From NCBI RefSeq assembly GCF_964222135.1, contig NZ_CAXQBR010000098.1, positions 1-51,076 of the forward strand: DNA of 51,076 nt, written 5' to 3'. The translations under genes were made by a program, and so were the position numbers. A model generated the notes under the pieces. The model made no database searches, had not been told where the DNA came from, and worked only from the letters and a program-made list of their open reading frames with translations. Shown here one piece after another: positions 43,806 to 51,076 of this stretch; position 1 is the first letter of the stretch; the number at the start of each line of letters is the position of its first letter. The stretch comes from Euzebya sp. GTDB taxonomy: Bacteria; Actinomycetota; Nitriliruptoria; Euzebyales; Euzebyaceae.

Positions 43806-46800
43806 TCAGCAGTTGAGTCGGTCGTTGATCTGGCGGATGGTGTGGACTGCCGTCTGGCCTGCTTCGGGGTCGAGGTCCATGGGCAGTGCTTTGATCAGGG
43901 CGATGCTGTCGCGGTCGCCGCAGTGGCGGAGCAGCCGCACGCACCTGCTGAGCTTGAACCTCGGCAGGTGCTGCTCGAGCGCGGCGTGCAGGAGCGGGCG
44001 GATTCGGTCAGCGTTACCTGTTATGAGGTCCTCGAGCGGACCCGTGCGGTCGTGGATGGCCATGCCGAGCAGGATGACAGCCCGCCCGGCCGCCGCCCGA
44101 TCGCCATCCAGCACGGCCCAGCAGTTCTCGGCGAGGTCGTCGGGGGGCTCCGACAGCAGAGTGAGCAAGGCGTGGGAGCGGCGCTGCTGCTCGTCGGCGT
44201 CGGCCGGAAGCGCAGGGTGATGCTGGAGGGTGACGGCGGCCTGGGCGGCGGTGACCATCAACTCCGCGTCCCCGCTGGGGTTGGGCGTGTCGCCAATCGG
44301 GGTCGTGAACAGCCGGGTCAGCAGCATGTGGATCCGCCGCTGGTGGTCAGGGTTGGCGTGCCCGGCACGGACGACGATTTCGCGAAGGTAGATTGCCGCC
44401 CAGAACGACGTGACGTAGGAGTCGGCCTGAGCGGCTCGCAGCAGCAGCTCGAGCTGGCTGGGTTCGTCGAGGGTCTGGAACGCCTCGTCGACGGGCCCGA
44501 CGATTTCCTCGGGCTCGAACCGCAGGCCGAGCACGTCCAGTGCCTGGTCGGCGACGGCGGCCGCGTCGGGGGTGCCGGTGAGGTCCCGCATGGCAGTCAC
44601 GAGGTCGTCGAGGTGCGGCGCACCGGTGAGGGCGCCAAACGTCGCGAGCACCTCGGTCTGGGTCGACGTAAGGAACATGTGGTTGGTCGGCAGGGTGCTG
44701 ACGGCCTTGGCGATCGCCGATCGGCCGGCCGGCGTGTCGATGGCCTGGGCGTGCTGCTGGGCGGCCCACAGGACATTCAGCCGGAGGTGGTACATGCGGT
44801 GTGACCAGGCGAGGTTGACCAGCTCGACCAGCGCTTCGACGTCGACGGTCTGAGCCCACCGTCCGTGGAGGGCCGCAACGTCGAGCCGCACCGGCCCGGC
44901 GGATGGGTTGAGAGGGATCAGCTGGTCCCATGGCGTCGTCGTCGACTGCGGCCCGGACATCTGCACGCCGCGGAGCACCTCGGCGATTCCGACCGTTGCC
45001 CTGTCGCTGACGGTCCCGGCGAACATCGTCTCACCAATCAGCTCCGATGTGGCGTGCCCGCCGACCGATGATGGAAGGTCGGCGAGCTGCCGGGCGACCA
45101 GCTGATCGGTGCCGTCGGCAAGCTCGAGGACTTCGTCGATGAACCGGCCGAGCCGCAGACCGGCGGTGTGCAGCAGCGCCCGGCCGTGCCGGTGGGTCCC
45201 TGACCAGTAGCTGGTGTGGAAGTCGCGCGGGATGAAGACGGCGGCGGTCTCGTTGTCGGCGCAGGCGCGGAGCTCCCGCCGGATAGCCGTCTCGGCGGCG
45301 TGGCGTAGGTCGTCGCCCAAGTGCCCGTCGACGGCGCCGCACAGCAGGTCGGTCCGGTCCAGCTGCGACAGTGCCGCTGCGGCGACGTCCCGGTCGTCGT
45401 GCAGCGTCAACGCGGCGGCGGCGTGCGGCGCGTTGGCGTTGATGGTTAGCACGGCGACGAACTGCTCGGCAGTGCTCGCCTTGCGGCTGAGCGACTCGGC
45501 GATGAGGTGGTCGCGGAACAGCTCGTGGGCGAACCCGACGCGGTGGCCGCGGCGGTCCAGCAACCCGCAACCCAGCGCGGCGTCGATGGTCGCCGGGCTG
45601 CTCCCGTGCCGTTCCAGCTGGGCGATGGCGTCGCTGAGCCGAAGCGTCGACACGAGTTGGTCGTGCATGCGCGAGGCGATGTGGCGGACCGCCGCCCGCG
45701 TTGGCTCGGCGGGCGCGACCGCACGGATGTAGGTCTCGTGCAGGTCCGTGACCGTGGCGGTCGCCGGCAGGGCCGCGTCGCAACGGGCTGCGAGCGCAAG
45801 CTCGTGAGGGCTGGTGAAGGTGCCGGCTGCCCGGCGCGTATCGGCAGCCCCGTGGACGCGCAGCAGGGCGGCCCGGGCGTCGTCGTGGGGCGGGCCGATG
45901 TGGACCGTCGTGGCCGTGGCGGTCTCGACGTGTGAGAGGTCGTGCCCCGTGAGCAGCACCCCCGCCGGGGTCCGCAGCGTGCAGGCGTTGAGCTGCTCCA
46001 GCAGGACCGCGCGTCGGTCCTCGGGGAGCCGCTCGGCGCCATCGACGATCAGCGTGATGCCGCTTTTGGCGGTCCCGGCGGTGCGGCACAGGTCTGCCCA
46101 CGGGCGTGTGCTGTACGGCGCCATGCTACGGGCCAGCAGGTCTGACAGACGCCCGTCGAAGTCGGTGGCACGTAGCCAGACGACGAGCCGCCCCGCGGCG
46201 GCATGGCGACTAGCGACGTGGCGGGCCAGATGGGTCTTGCCGGCGCCGGGGGGACCGAGCAGGGCGACGTGGTCGCCGGCGCGCGCCGCTGCGTCGATGT
46301 CGTCGAGCGTCGCCGTCCTTGGCCCGTGACCTGCGGGCTCGGCGTTGAGCAGCGGCAGCGGCACCCAGTCGCGGAGGTCGTGCTCTAGGGACCGGCAGGT
46401 CCGGCTGACATACTCCGCCATGTCAGCCTCGGCCTGGGCCTGGGCCGGGTCAACCGTCTGTTCGGCGTTGGTGAGGCCCAGGTGGCGGATGTAGGCGTCC
46501 CAGTTGTCTGGACCCCACGGGAAGGTCTGGGGCTGGTCGCTGGTGGCCCAGGTGAGCAGGTCCCTGTACCCCAGCACCTCCACGAAGCGGGGCGGCTCGA
46601 TCTGTGACCCGGCGGGGATCTGCTCCCACATCACCACCGCTGCGTTGAAGTGCCGCTTGAAGTCCACGTCAGGACCGTCGATGACGGCCCGGTGGGTCAG
46701 GCGCCGCATCTCATCGGCTATCGCGTATTTCGCGTCCAGCGCCTGCCGGCCGGCGTTAGTCCGCTCTAGCAGCCGCCCGTCGGGGGTTTGCTGCGCCCAC

Positions 46801-47054
46801 TGGTTCGGCGTGCCGATCACAGGCAGCTCCGCCGACCACGCCTTGACCTCCACGTGCAGCACCGCACGGTTGACGATGACCAGCAGGTCGATCTGCCGCT
46901 TGTTGTCCGCGATGAAGTTCGCGAGAAGCACTGCGCCCCGGCCCGCCTCACGAAGGTCTGTCCGGAGCCGGTGGATGAGCGCTAACTCGCCCGGGTCGGT
47001 GACGGGGTCTCCGACGTACAGCGGAACGAACGCAGCGATTGGGGTGTTGTCCAT
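43806..47054 (-). CDS. NERD nuclease-P-loop NTPase fusion, candidate defence protein
   Basis: A 1082-residue protein. Residues about 18-130 form a NERD domain of the PD-(D/E)xK type: Glu23 in PGELALIHRL, Asp56 in QIDLLVIV, and Glu69 and Lys71 in LHVEVKAW, all catalytic positions kept. After a linker comes an NTPase with Walker A GPPGAGKT at 267-274, Walker B TLIVDGAE with Asp338 and a sensor-like GVLLTGHD near 367, similar to NACHT/STAND ATPases. Residues 480-1082 are helical and repeat-like (HEAT or TPR type). Effector, switch and sensor in this order are the plan of STAND anti-phage proteins such as Avs. No known defence gene is adjacent. A TAAGGT box lies 35 bases before the ATG. Confidence 0.85.
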   Translation of the reverse strand: MDNTPIAAFVPLYVGDPVTDPGELALIHRLRTDLREAGRGAVLLANFIADNKRQIDLLVIVNRAVLHVEVKAWSAELPVIGTPNQWAQQTPDGRLLERTNAGRQALDAKYAIADEMRRLTHRAVIDGPDVDFKRHFNAAVVMWEQIPAGSQIEPPRFVEVLGYRDLLTWATSDQPQTFPWGPDNWDAYIRHLGLTNAEQTVDPAQAQAEADMAEYVSRTCRSLEHDLRDWVPLPLLNAEPAGHGPRTATLDDIDAAARAGDHVALLGPPGAGKTHLARHVASRHAAAGRLVVWLRATDFDGRLSDLLARSMAPYSTRPWADLCRTAGTAKSGITLIVDGAERLPEDRRAVLLEQLNACTLRTPAGVLLTGHDLSHVETATATTVHIGPPHDDARAALLRVHGAADTRRAAGTFTSPHELALAARCDAALPATATVTDLHETYIRAVAPAEPTRAAVRHIASRMHDQLVSTLRLSDAIAQLERHGSSPATIDAALGCGLLDRRGHRVGFAHELFRDHLIAESLSRKASTAEQFVAVLTINANAPHAAAALTLHDDRDVAAAALSQLDRTDLLCGAVDGHLGDDLRHAAETAIRRELRACADNETAAVFIPRDFHTSYWSGTHRHGRALLHTAGLRLGRFIDEVLELADGTDQLVARQLADLPSSVGGHATSELIGETMFAGTVSDRATVGIAEVLRGVQMSGPQSTTTPWDQLIPLNPSAGPVRLDVAALHGRWAQTVDVEALVELVNLAWSHRMYHLRLNVLWAAQQHAQAIDTPAGRSAIAKAVSTLPTNHMFLTSTQTEVLATFGALTGAPHLDDLVTAMRDLTGTPDAAAVADQALDVLGLRFEPEEIVGPVDEAFQTLDEPSQLELLLRAAQADSYVTSFWAAIYLREIVVRAGHANPDHQRRIHMLLTRLFTTPIGDTPNPSGDAELMVTAAQAAVTLQHHPALPADADEQQRRSHALLTLLSEPPDDLAENCWAVLDGDRAAAGRAVILLGMAIHDRTGPLEDLITGNADRIRPLLHAALEQHLPRFKLSRCVRLLRHCGDRDSIALIKALPMDLDPEAGQTAVHTIRQINDRLNC

Positions 47055-47598
47055 CTGTGCCGGTGGGCCTCCACCGACGGCTGCGGACCACCTTACCGGA
47101 TGGCCGAGGCACCCGCGCTAGACATCGACAACCAGCCAGGTGGGCGGCAGCCGATGAGGATGGCTAATCCACGACCCGTTCTACGACGGAACGACATGAA
47201 CGTCGTCATGATCGACTGGCTGCCCACCTGCATCGTCCTCGCCCACGGCGATCAGGCCCCCTTCCTCTCCGCGTGGGGCCAGCCCGGTGGAGAGTTCCTG
47301 TGCCCACCAAACGGACGCTGGTTGGCTCCGTCCGACGCCGGGACACCCAGGAGCGGACGTCACCTTTGACCGCCGCGTGGACGCGGGCGTGAACGACCTC
47401 AACCCCGGACTTGCTGACGCTTCCATGAGGCGACGGGAGCCCCGGCTCTCCCGATGCGCCCCAGCCCACTTGCACGTAGCCCCCGACCTCCTCAAGAGTC
47501 GGGCCGTCTCCCGAAGGAGCCTGAGACCAGCCGCTCTCCCATGCCGAGGACGTTTCTGCGGAAACGCCCGAGAGCAGCCGTTCCCGTAGGGTCTGGCA
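47055..47598. other. Intergenic stretch of 544 bases
   Basis: The left end carries the promoter of the large NTPase gene; the right end holds a full copy of the island repeat and the promoter of the HIT-like gene. A plus-strand frame at 47100-47369 is open but has no ribosome-binding site and no family resemblance, so I do not call it a gene. Confidence 0.5.
47523..47592 (+). repeat. Island repeat, full copy with promoter
   Basis: Two GAGANCAGCCG cores (47525 and 47572) are exactly 47 bases apart, with GCCGAGGACGTTTCTGCGGAAACG between. The 3' end runs into TAGGGT (47587-47592), which is six bases before the ATG of the HIT-like gene and is a good leaderless -10 box. Confidence 0.7.
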
Positions 47599-48222
47599 AT
47601 GGATAAACCCACGGAGGACCCGACCGACAGCCCCTCCCTCGCGCCGGATCTGCTCGGCCATCTCCCCATCGGGGAACGGCCGGTGCTGGACCCAGACGGG
47701 ATCGCCGGGTGGGAGATCTTCCCCTACGAGGTCGACACGCTCACCCCGAAGGTCCTGGAGCCTCCGGTGCTGCCCGAGCCGCCCCGCCAGGGCGAGGACG
47801 GCCCGACGAACTGCAGGGTCTGCGCCCCCAGCGACAACGAGGTCTGGACCGACGGACGCTGGTGGGTTCACCACACCGGGGGACCGACCGCAGTTCCCGC
47901 CCAGGTGTGGCTGGGACCCGTCGCCCACCACGACCTGGATGACCTGCCTGTCGACCTCGTTAGCGAGTTGGGGCCGATGCTGCAGCGCGTTAGCCGTGCC
48001 ATCGCCCGGCTGCCCGGTGTCGGACGGGTCCACGTCAACCGATGGGGTGACGGGGCCGCGCACCTGCACCTGCTGCTCATCGCCCGTCCTGCCGGGATGA
48101 TGCAGCTCCGCGGTTCGTGCCTGATCTCCTGGGACGACCTGCTGCCACCCATGCACCGGCAGACCTGGGAGACCAACATGCACGCGATCGCCGCCGCGCT
48201 CGAAGCCGACGAGGACACCTGA
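47599..48222 (+). CDS. HIT-like family protein with zinc knuckle
   Basis: A 207-residue protein. A CRVC pair near residue 72 suggests zinc binding. The HIT-type core follows: VWLGPVAHHDLDDLP near 105, then VNRWGDGAAHLHLLLIARP near 150, which contains HxHxx but not the third His of the classical triad. After it, MQLRGSCLISWDDLLPP is a block I associate with actinobacterial HIT-like proteins. HIT enzymes act on nucleotide phosphoesters; the missing residue makes the reaction uncertain. The ATG lies six bases after TAGGGT, and the island repeat directly precedes it. Confidence 0.75.
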   Translation: MDKPTEDPTDSPSLAPDLLGHLPIGERPVLDPDGIAGWEIFPYEVDTLTPKVLEPPVLPEPPRQGEDGPTNCRVCAPSDNEVWTDGRWWVHHTGGPTAVPAQVWLGPVAHHDLDDLPVDLVSELGPMLQRVSRAIARLPGVGRVHVNRWGDGAAHLHLLLIARPAGMMQLRGSCLISWDDLLPPMHRQTWETNMHAIAAALEADEDT

Positions 48223-48312
48223 CGAGCCACCGCACGCGAGTCGAAGCCAGTAATCCATCCGCGCGGTCCCCATGAGTCCGTCCGGGATCAGCGATCCCTA
48301 AGGTCGGCCTTG

Positions 48313-48388
48313 CCGCGGAAACGTCGCGGAGCAGCCGATGTCCGAGGCCGAGGACGTTTCCGCGGAAACGCTTGAGAGCAGCCGATAC
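48313..48388. repeat. Island repeat, tandem copy (47-bp period)
   Basis: CCGCGGAAACG occurs at 48313 and 48360, exactly 47 bases apart, each followed by GAGCAGCCGAT. Between them is GTCCGAGGCCGAGGACGTTT. CGTTTCCGCGGAAACG (48356-48370) is a perfect palindrome. Confidence 0.75.
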
Positions 48389-48450
48389 ACCATGACTCGC
48401 AGACGGTTCGAGGAGCCGCAATTGCGCCGTGTTCTGGTACGGTGAATGCG

Positions 48451-48747
48451 ATGTCCGGAGGCGAGTGGGTCGTCCTCATCGGGACGGGATTGATCGGGGT
48501 CTATGGCCTTCTGAACTTGTTGACGCCTCGTTTGACTATTCGCTGGCAACTTCGCTCTACCAATCGCCAGGAAGCTGCGAGGCATCGTTTAGGTCTGTCG
48601 GTCGGGAGGGCCTTCGCCGAATTGGTCAGGGCTACAGGGACGAGGCCGTGGACTGATGCGCGTGTGAGACGGCGAGTCAGGTGGATTGGGCTGGTCGAGG
48701 TAGCTCTCGCGGCGGTCATGGGCGTCGCGCTGCTGGCGACCGCATGA
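48451..48747 (+). CDS. Small membrane protein, unknown
   Basis: A 98-residue protein with a hydrophobic helix at about residues 6-24 and another near the C-terminus (VEVALAAVMGVALLATA). The middle is basic. The ATG is seven bases after TACGGT, which supports a leaderless start; a GTG nine bases upstream is less likely. GC content is lower than in the first 39 kb. No family is recognised. Confidence 0.65.
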   Translation: MSGGEWVVLIGTGLIGVYGLLNLLTPRLTIRWQLRSTNRQEAARHRLGLSVGRAFAELVRATGTRPWTDARVRRRVRWIGLVEVALAAVMGVALLATA

Positions 48748-48825
48748 CAGGGAAGTGGTGCGCTCCCAAGCCCCACGCGGGCAGATATGAAACCAATCTC
48801 GCGGAAAGCAAGGCCGCCGGTGCCC

Positions 48826-49650
48826 TTAGTCCGCGTCCAGTGGTCCTAGCTCATGACCGTCGTACTCCACACCGGCTCGAGCGGCCAGCTCCTGGAGTCG
48901 CTCAGCGTCAACATCAACGTCTCGGCCCTCAGTGAAGACGTGAATCCCCCACTCTCCGGCCATGGGTCCCTCCTGAACCTCAACACTCTTGGCGGGGATG
49001 GCCGACGCAGCCGCTTCAGCAACTCGTTGTGCCACATCCACGCTGCGCGCATACATGTAGTGGTGAATTCTCATCGATGCCCGACTGGACGAGGAGTGCT
49101 GGGATGACCTTTCGTCTGACGTTGACGTAGGTGCCTCTGATGACTTCTGCTTCCAGATGGCGTGCATCTCTGCCACGCCATCGCGAGGTGTCCACTGGCG
49201 CCTGATGCGATCTGCGATCTCTGAGAAGCCGATCGCCTCATATGGCGAAAGATCCATGATCTCATCGACGGCCGCTGGAGCGTAGTCTCCCGTCATCGGG
49301 TCAACTATGTACCACTGCGTCTCAAATGCCTGTGTCCAGGCGCGGGCGAAGCTCCGATAGCGGATTGCGACATCATTCTCTGGCACGGCATAGATGCCGC
49401 AGTGTCGGAGCTCTTGATGCCGCGATTGCAGCGGTTCCCAGGGAAGCCACAGCTCTGACCGCCGAACTAGTTCACCTAGTTCTGGCGCTCTCTCGTACAC
49501 ACCGGGAAGGGCACGGCAGATGCTCATGCCCAGAGCGTCATGGCTTAGGAATTGCAGGTAGACAAGTCCTGAATCAGTCTCGATCTCGAACACACTTCCG
49601 CGCTGCAGTCCGGCCGCCGTGCGCTTCTTCCCGAGGGAGAACGGCTTCAT
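48826..49650 (-). CDS. Two-domain protein: Imm26-like N-terminus, RraB-like C-terminus (copy 2)
   Basis: A 274-residue paralogue of the gene at 39282. The N-terminal part (GSVFEIETDSGLVYLQFL, CRALPGVYERAPE, LWLPWEPL) fits the Imm26 pattern better than copy 1. VDPMTG and WTPRDGVAEMH are shared. The C-terminal RraB-like part (EWGIHVFTEGRDVD, ARAGVEYDGHELGP) is nearly identical to copy 1, and the middle is about 65 residues shorter. The ATG overlaps the upstream stop as ATGA, so the two genes are translationally coupled. GC content is visibly lower than the core genome, consistent with transfer. Confidence 0.78.
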   Translation of the reverse strand: MKPFSLGKKRTAAGLQRGSVFEIETDSGLVYLQFLSHDALGMSICRALPGVYERAPELGELVRRSELWLPWEPLQSRHQELRHCGIYAVPENDVAIRYRSFARAWTQAFETQWYIVDPMTGDYAPAAVDEIMDLSPYEAIGFSEIADRIRRQWTPRDGVAEMHAIWKQKSSEAPTSTSDERSSQHSSSSRASMRIHHYMYARSVDVAQRVAEAAASAIPAKSVEVQEGPMAGEWGIHVFTEGRDVDVDAERLQELAARAGVEYDGHELGPLDAD

Positions 49651-50027
49651 GTGCGTTCCCATGACTGGGCGTTGCGATCGGTCAGCTCGTCCGTGTCGGT
49701 CCGACTGCTGGATGTGGGCCAGGTGGTCGCAGATCCGGTTAGGCGCTTGTTCCTCTGGCGTCGCCAGATCATGTAGATGATGACGACCAAGAGGGCACCG
49801 AAGAGGACGACCAGATTCGCCGTGGCTTCGCCATGAGGCTCGGCGAGGACGTTCCCGAGCAGAAGTGCACCAAGTACTCCTATGGCACTGCTCGTGGCCC
49901 AAGCAGCCGTCTTCCATGCGGACGTCTCGGCGTCAGGCTCATCTACTCGGTAGAGCACGCTGTTGTCGTCGAACTCGCCAAGCCGCTCTGAGATTCGACC
50001 CATGGCGTGGGGATACCCCGCGGGCAT
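49647..50027 (-). CDS. Small two-helix membrane protein, unknown
   Basis: A 126-residue protein with a charged N-terminal 45 residues, two membrane helices (about 48-68 and 74-92, WATSSAIGVLGALLLG and LVVLFGALLVVIIYMIW) and a Ser/Thr/Asp-rich tail. The ATG at 50027 has GGGAG eight bases upstream; an internal ATG at 50003 is an alternative. It is the first gene of a two-gene operon with the Imm26/RraB-like gene. No family is recognised, but small membrane proteins next to immunity-like proteins are common partners. Confidence 0.62.
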   Translation of the reverse strand: MPAGYPHAMGRISERLGEFDDNSVLYRVDEPDAETSAWKTAAWATSSAIGVLGALLLGNVLAEPHGEATANLVVLFGALLVVIIYMIWRRQRNKRLTGSATTWPTSSSRTDTDELTDRNAQSWERT

Positions 50028-50470
50028 GCCAATGACTCCCGCGCGGGTTGGCGGAGCAGCCACGGAGAGATGCATGCGCGCTCTTGGGGACATCCTCGCT
50101 GGACCGTCGTCGCGCTTGAGCCAGCCATCGTGCCGGCAGCTCGCAGCACCGTTGGGTCGATCTCCTCCCAACACCCCTTTCCTGGGGGTAGCAGCCGCTA
50201 CGACACGCCCGGTGTCCTGCTGGTAGGGCGCGTCCACCTCCGATCCGCCTACTTCGGGAACTTGCCGGATGCCCCCGGCGATCCCCCCGGCCAGGGTCCA
50301 TGCATGTGCCGGCCGAACGGGCTTCCCTGCCGTTGGTAGCTTCGGCCCCCGGGAGGTGGCAGTCTGGGTGAACCTATGAGTTATGGCGACTGCGACAGCG
50401 TGCCGGTGACAACGGGTCGTGAGTGAAGCCGCAGCACCTCCTTTGATCTGCCACTGTGGCCGTTCATCCC

Positions 50471-50527
50471 GTCTCCGAGGCCAAGGACGTTTCCGCGGAG
50501 ACGCCCGAGAGCAGCCGCTCTCGTAGG
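50471..50527. repeat. Island repeat copy
   Basis: GTCTCCGAGGCCAAGGACGTTTCCGCGG is followed by AGACGCCCGAGAGCAGCCGCTCTCGTAGG in one block. It keeps the palindrome with one change and the AGAGCAGCCG core, and ends in CGTAGG like the copy at 47587. Confidence 0.7.
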
Positions 50528-50607
50528 TCTGGGAACCGGGCAGCCACCATCCGGTGCGTCCACCCCATGCTGACCGACGATGGATTGCTCCACCCTGGCA
50601 CGTGAAG

Positions 50608-50625
50608 CGATATCATGCGCTATCG
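50608..50625. promoter_or_regulatory. Inverted repeat and -10 box before the antitoxin gene
   Basis: CGATA and TATCG are separated by eight bases, and TATCAT (50611-50616) is a good -10 box. Antitoxins of this class repress their own promoter, so this is a likely operator. Confidence 0.45.
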
Positions 50626-50641
50626 ACGAGGAGGCCATCGG

Positions 50642-50863
50642 ATGTCAGACGTGCTGATCAGGGACGTGCCCGACGAGGTCGTCTCCACCATCGACGCCCG
50701 CGCCAAGCGGATGGGGATCTCGCGGACCGAGTACCTCCGGCGAGCCCTCATCCGTGACGCCCGGGTCAACGCTGGGGCCGTCAGCGTCGATGACCTCCGC
50801 GCGTTCAGCGAGCGCCACAGGGACCTTGACGATCCCGACATCATGCGGTCCGCCTGGTCGTGA
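50642..50863 (+). CDS. VapB-type ribbon-helix-helix antitoxin
   Basis: A 73-residue protein with an N-terminal ribbon-helix-helix: the strand DVLIRDVP, helix 1 ([14 protein letters not shown]) and helix 2 after [11 protein letters not shown]. The C-terminal tail of about 30 residues would wrap the toxin. A GAGGAGG ribbon before the ATG is a strong ribosome-binding site; a start 27 bases upstream would place it inside the gene and is rejected. The stop overlaps the toxin start as GTGA. Confidence 0.85.
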   Translation: MSDVLIRDVPDEVVSTIDARAKRMGISRTEYLRRALIRDARVNAGAVSVDDLRAFSERHRDLDDPDIMRSAWS

Positions 50864-51076
50864 CCGAATGGCTCGCCGACAAGTCCGCACTCGTGCGCCT
50901 CGGTGAGAGTCCGGACGCCCAGGCGTGGGCTGACCGCATCCAGCGTGGCCTGGTGCACGTGACCACGATCACCCGCCTGGAGGTCGGCTTCTCCGCCCGC
51001 TCCGGCGCGGACCTGCGCACCGGGTGGCGGACCCCGCCGCTGGCTGCCATGTCAGTGCAGTTCCTGACCCCGGCCA
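50860..51076 (+). CDS. vapC: VapC-type PIN-domain toxin, 3' end beyond window
   Basis: The frame begins with a GTG overlapping the antitoxin stop and stays open to the end of the window (72 codons). [12 protein letters not shown] carries the first conserved Asp of PIN domains, and [12 protein letters not shown] the conserved Glu. VapC toxins are RNases that cut tRNA or rRNA and stop growth when the antitoxin is lost. The remaining catalytic Asp residues lie outside the window. Confidence 0.85.
   Translation, partial: MTEWLADKSALVRLGESPDAQAWADRIQRGLVHVTTITRLEVGFSARSGADLRTGWRTPPLAAMSVQFLTPA

Larger units (their letters stand above)
50028..50641. other. Intergenic stretch of 614 bases
   Basis: No convincing gene is visible. 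It holds a variant of the type A island repeat (TAGCAGCCG at 50189 and CCTGCTGGTAGGGC at 50216-50229), the repeat copy at 50471, and the promoter region of the antitoxin gene. Confidence 0.55.

Noticed and set aside
47100-47369. Plus-strand gene of 89 codons
   Set aside because: No ribosome-binding site, no leaderless promoter at the right distance, a Pro/Gly-rich product and no recognisable family.
48313-48388. CRISPR array or integron attC sites
   Set aside because: There are only two repeats in any one place, spacers are not unique, and no GTTRRRY/RYYYAAC pair, cas gene or integron integrase is seen.

Overview
The window is chromosomal DNA of a high-GC Gram-positive bacterium, almost certainly an actinomycetote. 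The third codon positions are nearly all G or C, DUF5709-type proteins are present, many promoters have a TANNNT box about 6-9 bases before the start codon (leaderless mRNA), and the gene orders mreBCD-mrdA, valS-folC-ndk and tig-clpP-clpX are conserved in that phylum. A deep-branching rod-shaped lineage such as Nitriliruptoria/Egibacteria is plausible, but that is inference; no marker here fixes the species.

Bases 1-38,750 are mostly core genome. In order they hold: the rod-shape operon mreB-mreC-mreD-mrdA (minus strand, mrdA cut by the window edge); a ferritin; a YceI-like protein; ndk; a phosphotransferase; folC, an unknown membrane protein and valS; a site-2 protease; two DUF5709 paralogues around a GNAT acetyltransferase; and the proteostasis set clpX, clpP and tig, interrupted by an unknown secreted protein with a degenerate Rieske-like motif. 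From 20 to 33.7 kb comes a lipid and redox section: an acyl-CoA oxidase-like protein, a UPF1-like helicase, a DMT transporter with an XRE-cupin regulator, a TetR/flavin monooxygenase divergent pair with twin operators, an SHMT-like enzyme, and a crotonase/AidB-like acyl-CoA dehydrogenase pair facing a second TetR. From 33.7 to 38.75 kb lies a wrecked RHS/YD-repeat gene with a lost 5' end, an in-frame amber stop and a frameshift.

At 39,068 sits the 3' end of a tRNA gene without its 5' half, which is the usual scar of an integrative element. From there to the right edge the character changes. Genes are short, often unknown and on both strands, GC falls locally, and a repeat family with a 47-bp period and the palindrome CGTTTCCGCGGAAACG lies between the genes. 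This region holds two paralogous Imm26-like/RraB-like two-domain proteins about 9 kb apart, an ECF sigma factor with its membrane META-domain partner, a MazG-like domain behind a lipoprotein signal, a HIT-like protein, small membrane proteins, and a VapBC-type toxin-antitoxin pair running off the edge. It also holds a 1082-residue protein that joins an N-terminal NERD nuclease domain to a P-loop NTPase and a long helical C-terminus.

The NERD-NTPase protein, by its effector-switch-sensor layout and its accessory setting, is the best candidate for an uncharacterised anti-phage system here. The intergenic repeat family is the best candidate for an undescribed mobile or cassette-like element.
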